A DNA stretch of 47,900 nt from an uncultured Ruminococcus sp. (GCA_946413815.1 CAMKMD010000028.1:1-47900); one strand, 5' to 3'; positions 35,040-43,295 are shown, numbered from the stretch's first letter. Program-made: numbers and translations. The notes: generated by a model not told the origin, from the letters alone.

Positions 35040-36029
35040 TCATATCAGGAGCGATATTATGATATCCATTTTTTCGTAAATGTCGCAGTCACTGGCGAAA
35101 AAGCCCTGATATACTATACCGCCCTCCAATGAGGGGAAATAGCCGATATAGTACTGCCCGTAGCTGTATTCCGGCTGTCCGATATAGAATGTACGGCCGT
35201 TGTACTCCACTGTTTCCTCCGAAAGCGGGCTTGCGCTGCCAAACCTTTCATTGTCCATGACTGCGAGATATCCGTCGGTAAACTCATAGATGACCTCCAG
35301 ACAGAAGGCTCTCTCCGAAGTGATATCCCCGTTCTGACTTACCATGGCGGCCTTGAAGCCGGTGAAGTCTCCCCTCGTACACTGCACTATCGGGTGGCCG
35401 AATCTCTCCCTCGCCTCCTCATAGCTTACACTTATCTGTGAGTATACCCCACCGGGGCCGCCGGGATCAGCAGGCACGACCGGTGATATTGGCGGCTCGT
35501 ACGGCCTTGCGGCAGGCGGCTCGGTCACAGGGGGATGTGTAGTCAGGGAGGGCTTTTCAGTCGCCGGAGGGGCTGTCGTGGCTGCGGTCACAGCAGCCGT
35601 CGGAGGTGCTTCCGGCTGTGTTACCTCTGCTGTCTTTACCTCGGAATGGGCTTCGGTCTGAACTGTCTCCGTCTGTACGGCAGCCGTCTCTGCTGCGGTA
35701 TCAGCGGAGGTCTGTGTCTCCGCTGCCGCCGTGGTCTGTACTGTATTTGCAACTGTGGCTGTGGGCGCTGTTGCAGCAGCAACCTGTGTTGACTGCTCCT
35801 CTGTCGCCTCCGCAGTTTCAGTTGCCCTCTCCGGCTCAGTTATAACAGCCACCTCCGGGACCTCCCTGAGGCTCTGCCAATGACCGTACCCCGCTGCAGC
35901 AATACAGAGGCAGGCCGCCGCCGGAACAGTGCATCTTATAATAAGTCTCTGCTTTCTCTTCTTCGCCTGATACTTCTCAAATCTCGCCAGCAGGCTCTGG
36001 TACATCTCCTCGTCATTCTTCATACTCAA
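35040..36029 (-). CDS. Single-pass membrane protein, putative anti-sigma factor of the adjacent ECF sigma
   Basis: The 329-residue protein has a short charged cytosolic start (about 26 residues, MSMKNDEEMYQSLLARFEKYQAKKRKQR), one membrane helix (about 27-46), a long Thr/Ala/Glu/Pro stalk (about 50-175) and an extracellular domain of about 130 residues with no recognised family. The cytosolic part is too short for a zinc anti-sigma domain and has no HxxxCxxC motif. It overlaps the sigma gene by 17 bases, as sigma/anti-sigma pairs usually do. The start is either TTG at 36029 (AAAGGAG five bases upstream) or ATG at 36023. The role is inferred from position and topology. Confidence 0.72.
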   Translation of the reverse strand: MSMKNDEEMYQSLLARFEKYQAKKRKQRLIIRCTVPAAACLCIAAAGYGHWQSLREVPEVAVITEPERATETAEATEEQSTQVAAATAPTATVANTVQTTAAAETQTSADTAAETAAVQTETVQTEAHSEVKTAEVTQPEAPPTAAVTAATTAPPATEKPSLTTHPPVTEPPAARPYEPPISPVVPADPGGPGGVYSQISVSYEEARERFGHPIVQCTRGDFTGFKAAMVSQNGDITSERAFCLEVIYEFTDGYLAVMDNERFGSASPLSEETVEYNGRTFYIGQPEYSYGQYYIGYFPSLEGGIVYQGFFASDCDIYEKMDIIISLLI

Positions 36030-36564
36030 AACCGCTCCTTTCCATCTCCGCTCTCAGCGCCTTTTTTGCGTTGTGGAGCAGAGCCTTTATCTGACTGTCT
36101 GTCTTCTCCATGATAAGGGCTGCTTCGGGATTGCTGAAGCCCTCAAAATAACTGAGATACAGCACCTGACGGTATTCGCTCTTCAGACGGCGCATGGCCT
36201 GATGCACCATTATCTTCTCCTCGCTCCTGATATAGCTCCTCTCGACGTTCTCCTCATCGGCAAGCCATTCCTGCTCCCCTATGGGTACCGTACTGAGCTT
36301 CGAGTGCTTCCTGAGATACTTCCCGGCAGTATTCCGCCCGATGGCAAAGAGCCATGTCCTGAAGGAGCTCCTGCCGGAAAACTCCGGACGCTTCTTCATA
36401 AGCTCGAAAAATGTATCCTCCGTAAGCTCCTCGGCGGTGTGGATGTTCCGTACAAGGCTGTTCAGATAGAGCATAAGCCCCGGTCTGTAGGCGCATATTA
36501 TCTCACGCAGTCCTTCGTTGTCGCCTTCAAGAAAACGGCGGTAGCTACTTTCACCGTTATCCAT
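36013..36564 (-). CDS. ECF-type RNA polymerase sigma factor
   Basis: The 183-residue protein has sigma region 2 (about 15-85; NSLVRNIHTAEELTEDTFFELMKK and FRTWLFAIGRN) and region 4 (about 120-172; MRRLKSEYRQVLYLSYFEGFSNPEAALIMEKTDSQIKALLHNAKKAL). It has no region 1 or 3, as expected for the ECF group. GGAGGG precedes the ATG. The membrane protein gene that overlaps its end is the likely regulator. The regulon is unknown. Confidence 0.92.
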   Translation of the reverse strand: MDNGESSYRRFLEGDNEGLREIICAYRPGLMLYLNSLVRNIHTAEELTEDTFFELMKKRPEFSGRSSFRTWLFAIGRNTAGKYLRKHSKLSTVPIGEQEWLADEENVERSYIRSEEKIMVHQAMRRLKSEYRQVLYLSYFEGFSNPEAALIMEKTDSQIKALLHNAKKALRAEMERSGFEYEE

Positions 36565-36950
36565 GGGAGATCCCTCCTCTCATGGGGGCTTGTCTGCCCC
36601 TTCACCTGTTAGTACCCTTTTCCGGGGAAAAGTTAAAGCCGTTTCAGATATAATTTTGTTTTAACAAAAATCAACAGTGCCAGTTGCTTTTGCGGCGGGT
36701 AGTGTTGTGTGCAGGGGCTGCCTTCGGCAGTCCGCCCCATATACGGCAGATACACCTGTCATGCGGTCGCCGGACGGGCGCCACTACACCCGATATACTT
36801 ATAACACAGAACAAGCGGACCGCCAAAGGCGGTCCCTGCAATCACTGTGTCAGTAACGGCGGATGCCATATCCGCCCGCTTGACTTCTGCCATAACTGAC
36901 TTTTTTGACAAGCTGAAGCGGGCACACATATAAGTGCGCCCGCTTCAGAG
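36565..36950. repeat. Intergenic stem-loop array with copy B of the 49-base repeat
   Basis: There is no gene in this 386-base gap. The left part holds a possible promoter for the sigma gene. Perfect hairpins lie at 36817-36824/36828-36835 (GGACCGCC), 36858-36864/36870-36876 (GGCGGAT) and 36913-36923/36938-36948 (CTGAAGCGGGC). The stretch 36870-36918 matches 27619-27667 at 48 of 49 bases. The last hairpin lies just after the stop of the minus-strand membrane protein and could end its transcript. Confidence 0.75.
36647..36674 (-). promoter_or_regulatory. Possible promoter of the ECF sigma operon
   Basis: On the minus strand TTGATT (36669-36674) and TATATC (36647-36652) are 16 bases apart, and the spacer holds a TTTTGTT/AACAAAA palindrome. 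The match is weak; a GAAAC sequence nearby could instead be part of an ECF-type self-regulated promoter. Confidence 0.4.
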
Positions 36951-38309
36951 TTATGCTTTTGTTTTCTCCGGCACAGCCTGCATATAGTTCTTGAAGAACC
37001 ACAGTATCAGCGCATAGAATGCAGTATCGGTCACAGCACGCAGAGCATAGGTATATGTCACTTCACCGTAGATCCCGTGGAACCCGTTGTTGAAGAAGCC
37101 AAGCTCGCCTATGCCCATGAGATTGAACCACAGTGAGCCTGCCACAAGTATCAGACAGGCGATATTTATGTACTTCCGGTTCAGGGCGGTGTTTATCTCT
37201 CCCTTTGATATATTGAGCAGCGCCTTCACGAAAAAGATTACCGCCGCGGCAGATACGAGGAACATGGGAAAGTCCTTCACAAAGCGGAAGAGAATGGTAT
37301 TCCTGTAGTCCTCCGGTGTATTCGCCATATCAAAGGGCAGCTCTATGAGCCGGCTGTGAGGATCATCCATTACCGTAAAGGGCAGCTTTACACTGTACAC
37401 GTCTCCTGACATCACCCTTGTAAGCTCATAGATACGAATGCCGAGACGGTACACGATAAATGCGCCTGCGCCGGCAAGTATCGAACCTCCGACAGCCTTC
37501 AGCAGCTTTGTATTTACTGCGGTGTCTGCCTTTTTCAGGTCAAGCTCGTGACGGCGCAGCATAAGGCCTCCGCATATCAGCACCACCGGAATAATGGTGA
37601 ACCTGTACAGCTGACAATAGTACTCCGGACGGGAGAACACTCCGATCATTCCATCACCATAGGACGGTATTCCTTTATAGATCCCGACCTCACGCACGAT
37701 ATTGCAGACAAGCCACAGTAATCCGCTTATGAGGAAGTAATCCGAGCCCTGATTGCAGAACAGCGACTTCTTATCCCCGTTTCTCAGGGCAAGGAAAAGA
37801 CAGGCTGTCAGTAAAACTGATGCAGCAATCATTATGCTGCCGGTCATTATGAAGAATGCCGCGCCTGACACAAGCGCTATGACATAGCGGTTATCAAGAA
37901 ACTTCGGCAGTTTCTTCTTTTTGTGCAGCACATAGACCGCCGTAAGTATGAGCAGTCCAGCACCTGTTGTTATCATCGCATCTGAGAGAGAATGCTGCTG
38001 CACATCCTCAGAGGAATTCATCTCTTCCAGATACTCCTCATAAGCCTCCTCCGAGGCAAAGCTGTTCTCACGGTTTATCTCCACAAAGAAGGTACCGCAG
38101 TATTCATGCCTTAAAAACGGTGAATCCTCCGAACCTGACTCCGGCACACCGAAGAGGAAGACGCAGATTTTTCCCCAGAACAGCAGGAATATCATGGCAC
38201 ACAGCACACATTTAAGAATGAAATAGACGATGTGCAGACGCTTGTGTATCTTCTCCGGTATCTCATCCGTCACAGGCGGCTCTGTATTCTTTTTCACGAA
38301 CAGCTTCAT
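36951..38309 (-). CDS. Polytopic membrane protein of unknown function
   Basis: The 452-residue protein has about nine membrane helices. An extracellular loop follows the first helix, with charged sequence FASEEAYEEYLEEMNSSEDV. I recognise no family and no catalytic motif. The ATG at 38309 follows AAGGAG; an open frame 22 codons longer is an artefact of the operator-like palindrome upstream. It is a single-gene unit under an unusual promoter (four phased repeats and a 13-base inverted repeat), which suggests tight control. Confidence 0.8.
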   Translation of the reverse strand: MKLFVKKNTEPPVTDEIPEKIHKRLHIVYFILKCVLCAMIFLLFWGKICVFLFGVPESGSEDSPFLRHEYCGTFFVEINRENSFASEEAYEEYLEEMNSSEDVQQHSLSDAMITTGAGLLILTAVYVLHKKKKLPKFLDNRYVIALVSGAAFFIMTGSIMIAASVLLTACLFLALRNGDKKSLFCNQGSDYFLISGLLWLVCNIVREVGIYKGIPSYGDGMIGVFSRPEYYCQLYRFTIIPVVLICGGLMLRRHELDLKKADTAVNTKLLKAVGGSILAGAGAFIVYRLGIRIYELTRVMSGDVYSVKLPFTVMDDPHSRLIELPFDMANTPEDYRNTILFRFVKDFPMFLVSAAAVIFFVKALLNISKGEINTALNRKYINIACLILVAGSLWFNLMGIGELGFFNNGFHGIYGEVTYTYALRAVTDTAFYALILWFFKNYMQAVPEKTKA

Positions 38310-38332
38310 ATCTTTCTCTCCTTTATAAAAAA

Positions 38333-38370
38333 CAGGGTATGGTATCCTGTATATAGTATACCATACCCTG
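38333..38370. promoter_or_regulatory. 13-base inverted repeat over the -10 region (operator candidate)
   Basis: CAGGGTATGGTAT (38333-38345) and ATACCATACCCTG (38358-38370) are exact complements separated by 12 bases. The -10 hexamer TATACT (38355-38360, minus strand) lies at the edge of one arm and the predicted start falls between the arms, so a protein bound here would cover the promoter. Confidence 0.75.
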
Positions 38371-38417
38371 CACAAAAAATCCTTATCAGATCCTTAAACA
38401 GTCCTTATCATTTCCTT
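38355..38417 (-). promoter_or_regulatory. Promoter with four 11-base-phased AAGGA repeats (activator site)
   Basis: On the plus strand TCCTT begins at 38380, 38391, 38402 and 38413, exactly 11 bases apart. On the minus strand this reads four AAGGA boxes, the last of which stands where a -35 box would be (18 bases before TATACT). No normal -35 hexamer is present. This is the layout of sites for OmpR/PhoB-type activators. The first box overlaps the stop codon of the upstream gene. Confidence 0.75.
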
Positions 38418-39087
38418 ATTTCCTGCCGCAGCCGCCCAGCTTTGAAAAGGCGCAGCTCTCACGCAGGCTGCAGCCGGCACAGCCCTTCCTGCGCTGTCCC
38501 TCCGGCGGGGAATCGGATATGCCTATAACAGCAGTCACCGACTTTGAGGGTATCAGAAGACAGCTCTCCGTCACCGTCAGCCCTATGCGTCTCTGTGCGT
38601 TGAGCGCCTTGAGTACATCCTTCTGCACATCAATGGGCAGATCGCCGTAGCCGGGACTGTATCTCCATGTGCGGTAGGGGGCTTCGACTGCGGAGAATAT
38701 CTCCTTCTCAGCCCTGTCGCAGACCTGTTCTATGGCCGCACTGCACAGCGCATCCACAGCCATAGCCTCTGCCATGCCCTCCACCTGCGCCTGACGTATC
38801 AGCTTGTCTGCCTCTGCGGAGAGTGTCGCCGCAAAGAGTACCGCCCTGCCGCAGCCGCTCAGATGCCGGCGGATATCCTCACCGGGGAGCAGCAGCCCGA
38901 TATCGGGAAAGCTGACGCCCTCCGCCGTATGCTCTGCTCTAAGCTCACGGTAGACATAGGCCGGGCGCATACGCTCACGGACTATAGGCTCGTATCTTTC
39001 AAGGAGCGCCCTGATCTGCTCGTCAGGTTCTCCCTTTACACCCATGTACCGGGAGGCCTCCTCCCGGGAAACATCCCCCAGCTTCAT
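38416..39087 (-). CDS. Stand-alone vitamin B12-dependent methionine synthase activation domain protein
   Basis: The 223-residue protein resembles the C-terminal reactivation domain of MetH, which binds S-adenosylmethionine. Matching segments are YRTWRYSPGYGDLPIDVQKDVLKALNAQRRIGLTVTESCLLIPSKSVTAVIGIS. It ends in a Cys-rich tail, CAGCSLRESCAFSKLGGCG, which could bind an iron-sulfur cluster or another metal; this tail is common in clostridial versions. It overlaps metF by four bases, so the two are coupled. No MetH core is in the window; it probably acts in reactivation of a cobalamin methyltransferase encoded elsewhere. Confidence 0.88.
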   Translation of the reverse strand: MKLGDVSREEASRYMGVKGEPDEQIRALLERYEPIVRERMRPAYVYRELRAEHTAEGVSFPDIGLLLPGEDIRRHLSGCGRAVLFAATLSAEADKLIRQAQVEGMAEAMAVDALCSAAIEQVCDRAEKEIFSAVEAPYRTWRYSPGYGDLPIDVQKDVLKALNAQRRIGLTVTESCLLIPSKSVTAVIGISDSPPEGQRRKGCAGCSLRESCAFSKLGGCGRK

Positions 39088-39944
39088 ACACCGAGTATCC
39101 CCGATACTGCCTCGCTTATCTTGCGGGCAACATAGGGATTGTTCATGGTGTAGAGATGCACTCCGTCAACTCCGCTGGCAGCAAGGTCAACGATCTGGTT
39201 TATAGCATAGGCTATTCCCGCATCACGGAGAGCCTCCGGGTTATGCTCATAGCGCTGCATGATCTTTACGAACTTTCCGGGAAGGCTGGCACCGCAGGTG
39301 GTTACCATGCGCTCGATCATGTTCTTGTTTACTACCGGCATGATACCGGCTTCTATAGGCACGTTTATACCCTTCTGCACAGCCTTGTCGCGGAACTCAT
39401 AGAAGAACTCGTTATCGAAGAAGAGCTGTGAGATGAGGTGGTCAGCGCCGGCCTCCACCTTTATCTTCAGGTTCTCGATATCCTCGTCAAGGTCCTCCGC
39501 ATCTGGATGAGCCTCGGGATAGCAGGCTCCTGCGATATCGAAATCTCCCTGTGTGCGTATGTAGGAGATAAGGTCGCTGGCATGAGCGAAATCCTTTACC
39601 GGATCAATATCCGGGTTGATATCACCGCGGAGAGCGAGTATATTCTCAACGCCGCATTCCTTTGCCTTTGCAAGGGTATCGGATATCTCCTGCTTTGTGA
39701 AGTTGATGCAGGGCAGGTGCAGCATAGGCGTTATGCCGTCTTCAAGGAGCTTTGATGCGATATCAAGTGCATAAACGCTGTTTCCGCTTCCGCCTGCACC
39801 GAAGGTAACGCTGATGAAATCAGGGCGGAGGTCCCGCAGCTGCTCAAGGGTAGAATAGATAGTCTCTATAGGGCTCGTCTTCTTTGGGGGAAATACCTCA
39901 AAGGAAAAAACTGTCTTTCTGTCGAATATCTCTCTTATCTTCAT
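39084..39944 (-). CDS. metF: 5,10-methylenetetrahydrofolate reductase
   Basis: Reduces methylene-THF to methyl-THF, the methyl donor for methionine synthesis. The 286-residue product has the family start SFEVFPPKKTSPIETIYSTLEQL, then SVTFGAGGSG, ILALRGDI and GADHLISQLFFDNE. AGGAGTA precedes the ATG. It overlaps the MetH-activation gene downstream and follows ung by 22 bases. Confidence 0.94.
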   Translation of the reverse strand: MKIREIFDRKTVFSFEVFPPKKTSPIETIYSTLEQLRDLRPDFISVTFGAGGSGNSVYALDIASKLLEDGITPMLHLPCINFTKQEISDTLAKAKECGVENILALRGDINPDIDPVKDFAHASDLISYIRTQGDFDIAGACYPEAHPDAEDLDEDIENLKIKVEAGADHLISQLFFDNEFFYEFRDKAVQKGINVPIEAGIMPVVNKNMIERMVTTCGASLPGKFVKIMQRYEHNPEALRDAGIAYAINQIVDLAASGVDGVHLYTMNNPYVARKISEAVSGILGV

Positions 39945-39966
39945 AGTATTACTCCTTAATTAATTA

Positions 39967-40638
39967 TCAGTCTATGCTCCAGTCGATGGGCTTCATGCCC
40001 TTTGATTCAAGAAAGGCGTTTGCCTTGGAGAAATGGCGGCATCCGAAGAAGCCGTTGTATGCGGAAAGCGGGCTTGGATGCGCCGCCTTGAGTACAAGGT
40101 GGTTCGGATTCGTAATAAATGCCTGCTTCTGCTTGGCATCGCCGCCCCAGAGCAGAAATACCATAGGTTTCTCCCTGAGGTTAAGGAGCTGTATAACATC
40201 CGTGGTGAACTGCTCCCAGCCTATGCCGTGATGACTGCGTGCCTGATTTGCGCGCACTGTGAGTACAGAATTCAGGAGAAGCACTCCCCTCTCCGCCCAT
40301 TTGGTCAGCTCGCCGTGTTTACCGGTATTGTCTATACCCACATCGTCACGTATCTCCTTGAAGATATTCACAAGTGAGGGCGGCGGTGTGATGCCTCTGC
40401 GGACAGAGAAGCTGAGTCCATGAGCCTGTCCTTCACCGTGGTAGGGATCCTGACCGATGATAACGCATTTCACATCGTTATAGGAAGTCAGCTTCATGGC
40501 GTTGAATATATCATACATTCCCGGGAATATCCTCTGAGTGCGGTATTCCTGTATAAGAGTCTGACGAAGGCGGAGATAATACTCCTTTGTGAATTCATCT
40601 TTCAGAAGCTCATCCCATTCGTTCCCGAAGTTTACCAT
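39967..40638 (-). CDS. ung: Uracil-DNA glycosylase, family 1
   Basis: Removes uracil from DNA. The 223-residue protein has the catalytic GQDPYHGEGQAHGLSFSV (D64), LLLNSVLTV, and the DNA-intercalating HPSPLSAYNGFFGCRHFSKAN. Length is normal. AGGAGG precedes the ATG and lies directly after the strong terminator of the upstream gene, so ung has no room for its own promoter in the 27-base gap; it may use readthrough or a promoter inside the upstream gene. Confidence 0.95.
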   Translation of the reverse strand: MVNFGNEWDELLKDEFTKEYYLRLRQTLIQEYRTQRIFPGMYDIFNAMKLTSYNDVKCVIIGQDPYHGEGQAHGLSFSVRRGITPPPSLVNIFKEIRDDVGIDNTGKHGELTKWAERGVLLLNSVLTVRANQARSHHGIGWEQFTTDVIQLLNLREKPMVFLLWGGDAKQKQAFITNPNHLVLKAAHPSPLSAYNGFFGCRHFSKANAFLESKGMKPIDWSID

Positions 40639-40648
40639 AATTCCTCCT

Positions 40649-40677
40649 AAAAAAAGCAGGCAGCATCAGCCGCCTGC
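40649..40677 (-). terminator. Terminator of the DUF2500-like gene
   Basis: On the minus strand GCAGGCGGC pairs with GCTGCCTGC around TGAT (40656-40677; one G-T pair), followed by seven T. The gene's stop codon lies in the stem. Confidence 0.88.
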
Positions 40678-41238
40678 GTTTACTGCTTTTTCTTCCTCGG
40701 TATGATCATTGTAGATAGTCTCATCATAGAGCTTGAACTTAACGAGGGTATTGCGCTTGTATGTAAGTGAGCCCTGCTCATCGAAGGGCATCTTTTCGTA
40801 AGCCTCCGGGGAACACTGTATCTTCAGCTTCTGTCCCTTGCGGGTAACGAAGAGCAGCTCATAATACTCATCTATCATGCGCACCCTGCCGGAGTTCTCT
40901 ATGACTCTCAGTCTGTCGTCGCTTTTCTGAATAAGAGTTGCCATTTCTACCACCGGCTCGGAGGTCTTCTTCTGTGCCTCAACCGAGTCGATACCGTCTG
41001 TGGGCTCTGCACCCTTTGCGTGCTGTCCCTGATAGTTGTCCTGCTGCTGTGCAGGTCTGCGCTGCTTCCTCGCACGGAAATTATTCATCCTTGTTGTACG
41101 AACATTTTCATCCTCCTCGAGGAAGAAGGACATAAACCTCATAAACGGGCTGTTGCCGCCGAAAAGAACAATTACGAGAAGCAGTATTACTGCGATACCG
41201 ATAAGAAGTATCAGCAGGTTCTTCAATGGTTCGTTCAT
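40666..41238 (-). CDS. Single-pass membrane protein with a DUF2500-like domain
   Basis: The 190-residue protein has one N-terminal membrane helix (about 6-27), a basic and Gln-rich spacer, and a C-terminal beta-rich domain (about 110-180) with YYELLFVTRKGQKLKI and FDEQGSLTYKRNTLVKFK. This pattern resembles DUF2500. It has its own promoter and terminator. Function unknown. Confidence 0.78.
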   Translation of the reverse strand: MNEPLKNLLILLIGIAVILLLVIVLFGGNSPFMRFMSFFLEEDENVRTTRMNNFRARKQRRPAQQQDNYQGQHAKGAEPTDGIDSVEAQKKTSEPVVEMATLIQKSDDRLRVIENSGRVRMIDEYYELLFVTRKGQKLKIQCSPEAYEKMPFDEQGSLTYKRNTLVKFKLYDETIYNDHTEEEKAVNAGG

Positions 41239-41279
41239 GATCGCTTTCCTTTCTACGTAAAGTTGAAAACCTTATTTCT

Positions 41280-41308
41280 ATTATAATACATTCCTTCATT
41301 TTTTGCAA
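41280..41308 (-). promoter_or_regulatory. Promoter of the DUF2500-like gene
   Basis: On the minus strand TTGCAA (41303-41308) and TATAAT (41280-41285) are 17 bases apart. Confidence 0.8.
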
Positions 41309-41315
41309 GATATAA

Positions 41316-41344
41316 TTGAAAATTTCCTTGAATTATGATAGAAT
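41316..41344 (+). promoter_or_regulatory. Promoter of the TtcA-family gene
   Basis: TTGAAA (41316-41321) and TAGAAT (41339-41344) are 17 bases apart on the plus strand. Its -35 lies only eight bases from the -35 of the divergent promoter. Confidence 0.75.
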
Positions 41345-41377
41345 AAGGTATGAAAATCGACATTTCCGGAGGTAATT

Positions 41378-42094
41378 ATGCAAAGAATACTCGGTTATAT
41401 GCGCAAGACTATCCAAAAATACAATATGTTATCAGACGGCGATACTGTGGGTGTCGGAGTTTCCGGCGGCAAGGACAGCATGGTGCTGCTATACGGACTG
41501 AATCTCCTGAGACGTTTTATCGGTATTGATTATACCGTAACAGGCATCACTATTGACCCCGGCTTCGGCGGAGTGCAGGGCGATTATACAGAGGCGGAAG
41601 AATTCTGCAGCCGCAAGGGCATCCCCTACCATATCATACGCACTCAGATAGGTGAGATCGTTTTCGATGTACGCAAAGAAAAGAACCCATGCAGTATGTG
41701 TGCTCATCTCAGGCGCGGCGCACTTCAGGACGCTGCCCGTGACCTGGGCTGCACAAAGCTCGCCCTCGGCCATAACCATGACGACACAATAGAGACCTTT
41801 ATAATGAACCTCTTCAACGAAGGAAGGATCGGCTGCTATTCCCCTGTAACGGAGCTTGAAGACAAGGGCATGATAATGATACGTCCTCTCGTTATGGCTC
41901 CGGAGAAGGAGGTCAGACGAGCTGCAAGAAGAGCGCAGCTGCCCATAGTCAAATCAGTATGTCCCGCAGACGGTCATACCAACAGACAGCGTACAAAAGA
42001 GTTCCTTGCGGAGATGGAGCGGAAGGATCACGGCTTCAAGGACAGGATGTATACAGCCCTCTGCAATTCAGGCATTGACGGCTGGAAACGATAA
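41378..42094 (+). CDS. TtcA-family PP-loop tRNA thiolation protein
   Basis: The 238-residue protein has the ATP-binding PP-loop SGGKDSMVLLYGL and the CSMCAHLRRGAL segment, where two cysteines probably hold an iron-sulfur cluster or sulfur, followed by LALGHNHDDTIETFIMNLF. This is the TtcA/TtuA group that adds sulfur to tRNA bases (2-thiocytidine 32 in TtcA). The exact base is inferred. CGGAGGT precedes the ATG. Confidence 0.88.
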   Translation: MQRILGYMRKTIQKYNMLSDGDTVGVGVSGGKDSMVLLYGLNLLRRFIGIDYTVTGITIDPGFGGVQGDYTEAEEFCSRKGIPYHIIRTQIGEIVFDVRKEKNPCSMCAHLRRGALQDAARDLGCTKLALGHNHDDTIETFIMNLFNEGRIGCYSPVTELEDKGMIMIRPLVMAPEKEVRRAARRAQLPIVKSVCPADGHTNRQRTKEFLAEMERKDHGFKDRMYTALCNSGIDGWKR

Positions 42095-42100
42095 AATGAT

Positions 42101-42132
42101 AAAGCGGACATCTCAAAGGATGCCCGCTTTTT
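42101..42132 (+). terminator. Terminator of the TtcA-family gene
   Basis: AAAGCGG-A-CATC pairs with GATG-C-CCGCTTT (one mismatch) around six bases, followed by TTTTT. Confidence 0.8.
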
Positions 42133-42139
42133 AAGTACA

Positions 42140-42172
42140 TACAAAAAGGCTCTCCATAACGGAGAGCCTTTG
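42140..42172 (-). terminator. Terminator of the scaE-like gene
   Basis: AAAGGCTCTCC (42145-42155) pairs perfectly with 42161-42171 around five bases; on the minus strand it is followed by a run of five T. It ends the cellulosome cluster. Confidence 0.85.
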
Positions 42173-42197
42173 ATTATGCTTTGGTCACAAGACTAAA

Positions 42198-43295
42198 TTA
42201 GTCTTCCTTCTTTCTGAGAACGAAAGCAGTACCGATAGCAGCAGCAAGACCAGCTACAGCCATGCCAGCACCAGCAACGCCTGTCTTAGGAGCGTTTGTA
42301 GGAGCAGCAGTTGTAGAAGGAGCAGCTGTTGTAGCGGGCTTAGCTGTAGAAGCAGTTGTGCCTGTGCCAGCTGCTGTAGAAGCACCTGTGCCTGCTGATG
42401 TAGAAACAGTTGTAGCAGCTGTTGTAGGAGCAGTTGTAGGAGCTGTTGTAGGAGCAGTTGTAGGAACTGTTGTAGGAACAGCAGTTGTAGTTGTAGTAAC
42501 AGGAGCTGTTGTTGTTGTAGTTACAGGAGCTGTTGTAGTTGTCTCACCAGGTCCCTCGATAGCAATGTAACCATCAACAGACTTATCGATAGAAGCAAGG
42601 TTAGCATTCTTAGCGATATCAGCAGCAGGAGCAGCAAAGGTGTTGTTGTAATCCTTGTTGTAGATACCCTGTGTGAAGAAGTAAGCCTGCATTACCTTAC
42701 CAGTCTCATCATTCTCCTTGTTTGTGAAGAGGTCCTTAGCGTTCTTGTTGGATCTGTAGATAACATCGAGAGGATATACATCGCCTTCCTTAGCATCAGC
42801 AGGAATTGTGAAGTTCATCTCGTAGAGAACACCGTTGAGGCCCTTGTTAGCAGACTCAGCTGTAGCGAAGAATACGCCAGCCCACTTTGTTGTATCGTTA
42901 TCGAAATCCTTAGCTGTAGGATCAGCCTGGATCTTGATTGTGCCGAGGTACTCTGTACCAGCACCCTTCTTTACGAGCGGATCGCCGAAAGGATCTGTCT
43001 CGAGAGTCAGTCTCTTATCATAGTAGAAGTGCATACCTGTTGAGCAGAACTTAGCGTTTGCGCCGTCAACAGAGATCTGTACCTTAACCTGCTGGCCAGC
43101 CTGATCCTTACCAACAACGATCTTTGTAACATCAGTTACAGGCTTAACCTCGGAAGCAGCGATAACATCTTTGGAGTAGCCTCCATCGGGAGCAAATGTC
43201 TCTTCAGTTGCAGAAGCAACAGCAGAAGTAGCAGAAACAGCTACTGCAGCCATAGCGATTACTGAGAAAGCCTTCTTTAAAGAATTCTTCTTCAT
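42198..43295 (-). CDS. scaE: ScaE-like cell-wall-anchored single-cohesin protein
   Basis: The 365-residue protein would hold the cellulosome on the cell surface. It has a signal peptide (1 to about 29, ending VASA), one cohesin-like domain (about 50-235; ISVDGANAKFCSTGMHFYYDKRLTL and YEMNFTIPADAKEGDVYPLDVIYRS), a Thr/Pro/Ala linker with tandem TTAP repeats (about 240-330), and a sortase-type C-terminus: NAPKTG at 334-339, a hydrophobic stretch and RKKED. The sorting motif lacks the usual Leu of LPXTG. It lies last in the cluster after scaB and cttA, the R. flavefaciens order. In that species ScaE binds the X-dockerins of both ScaB and CttA. Confidence 0.88.
   Translation of the reverse strand: MKKNSLKKAFSVIAMAAVAVSATSAVASATEETFAPDGGYSKDVIAASEVKPVTDVTKIVVGKDQAGQQVKVQISVDGANAKFCSTGMHFYYDKRLTLETDPFGDPLVKKGAGTEYLGTIKIQADPTAKDFDNDTTKWAGVFFATAESANKGLNGVLYEMNFTIPADAKEGDVYPLDVIYRSNKNAKDLFTNKENDETGKVMQAYFFTQGIYNKDYNNTFAAPAADIAKNANLASIDKSVDGYIAIEGPGETTTTAPVTTTTTAPVTTTTTAVPTTVPTTAPTTAPTTAPTTAATTVSTSAGTGASTAAGTGTTASTAKPATTAAPSTTAAPTNAPKTGVAGAGMAVAGLAAAIGTAFVLRKKED

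Noticed and set aside
42262..42570. Repetitive Val/Ala-rich plus-strand open frame opposite scaE
   Set aside because: It is the antisense reading of the Thr/Pro/Ala linker.
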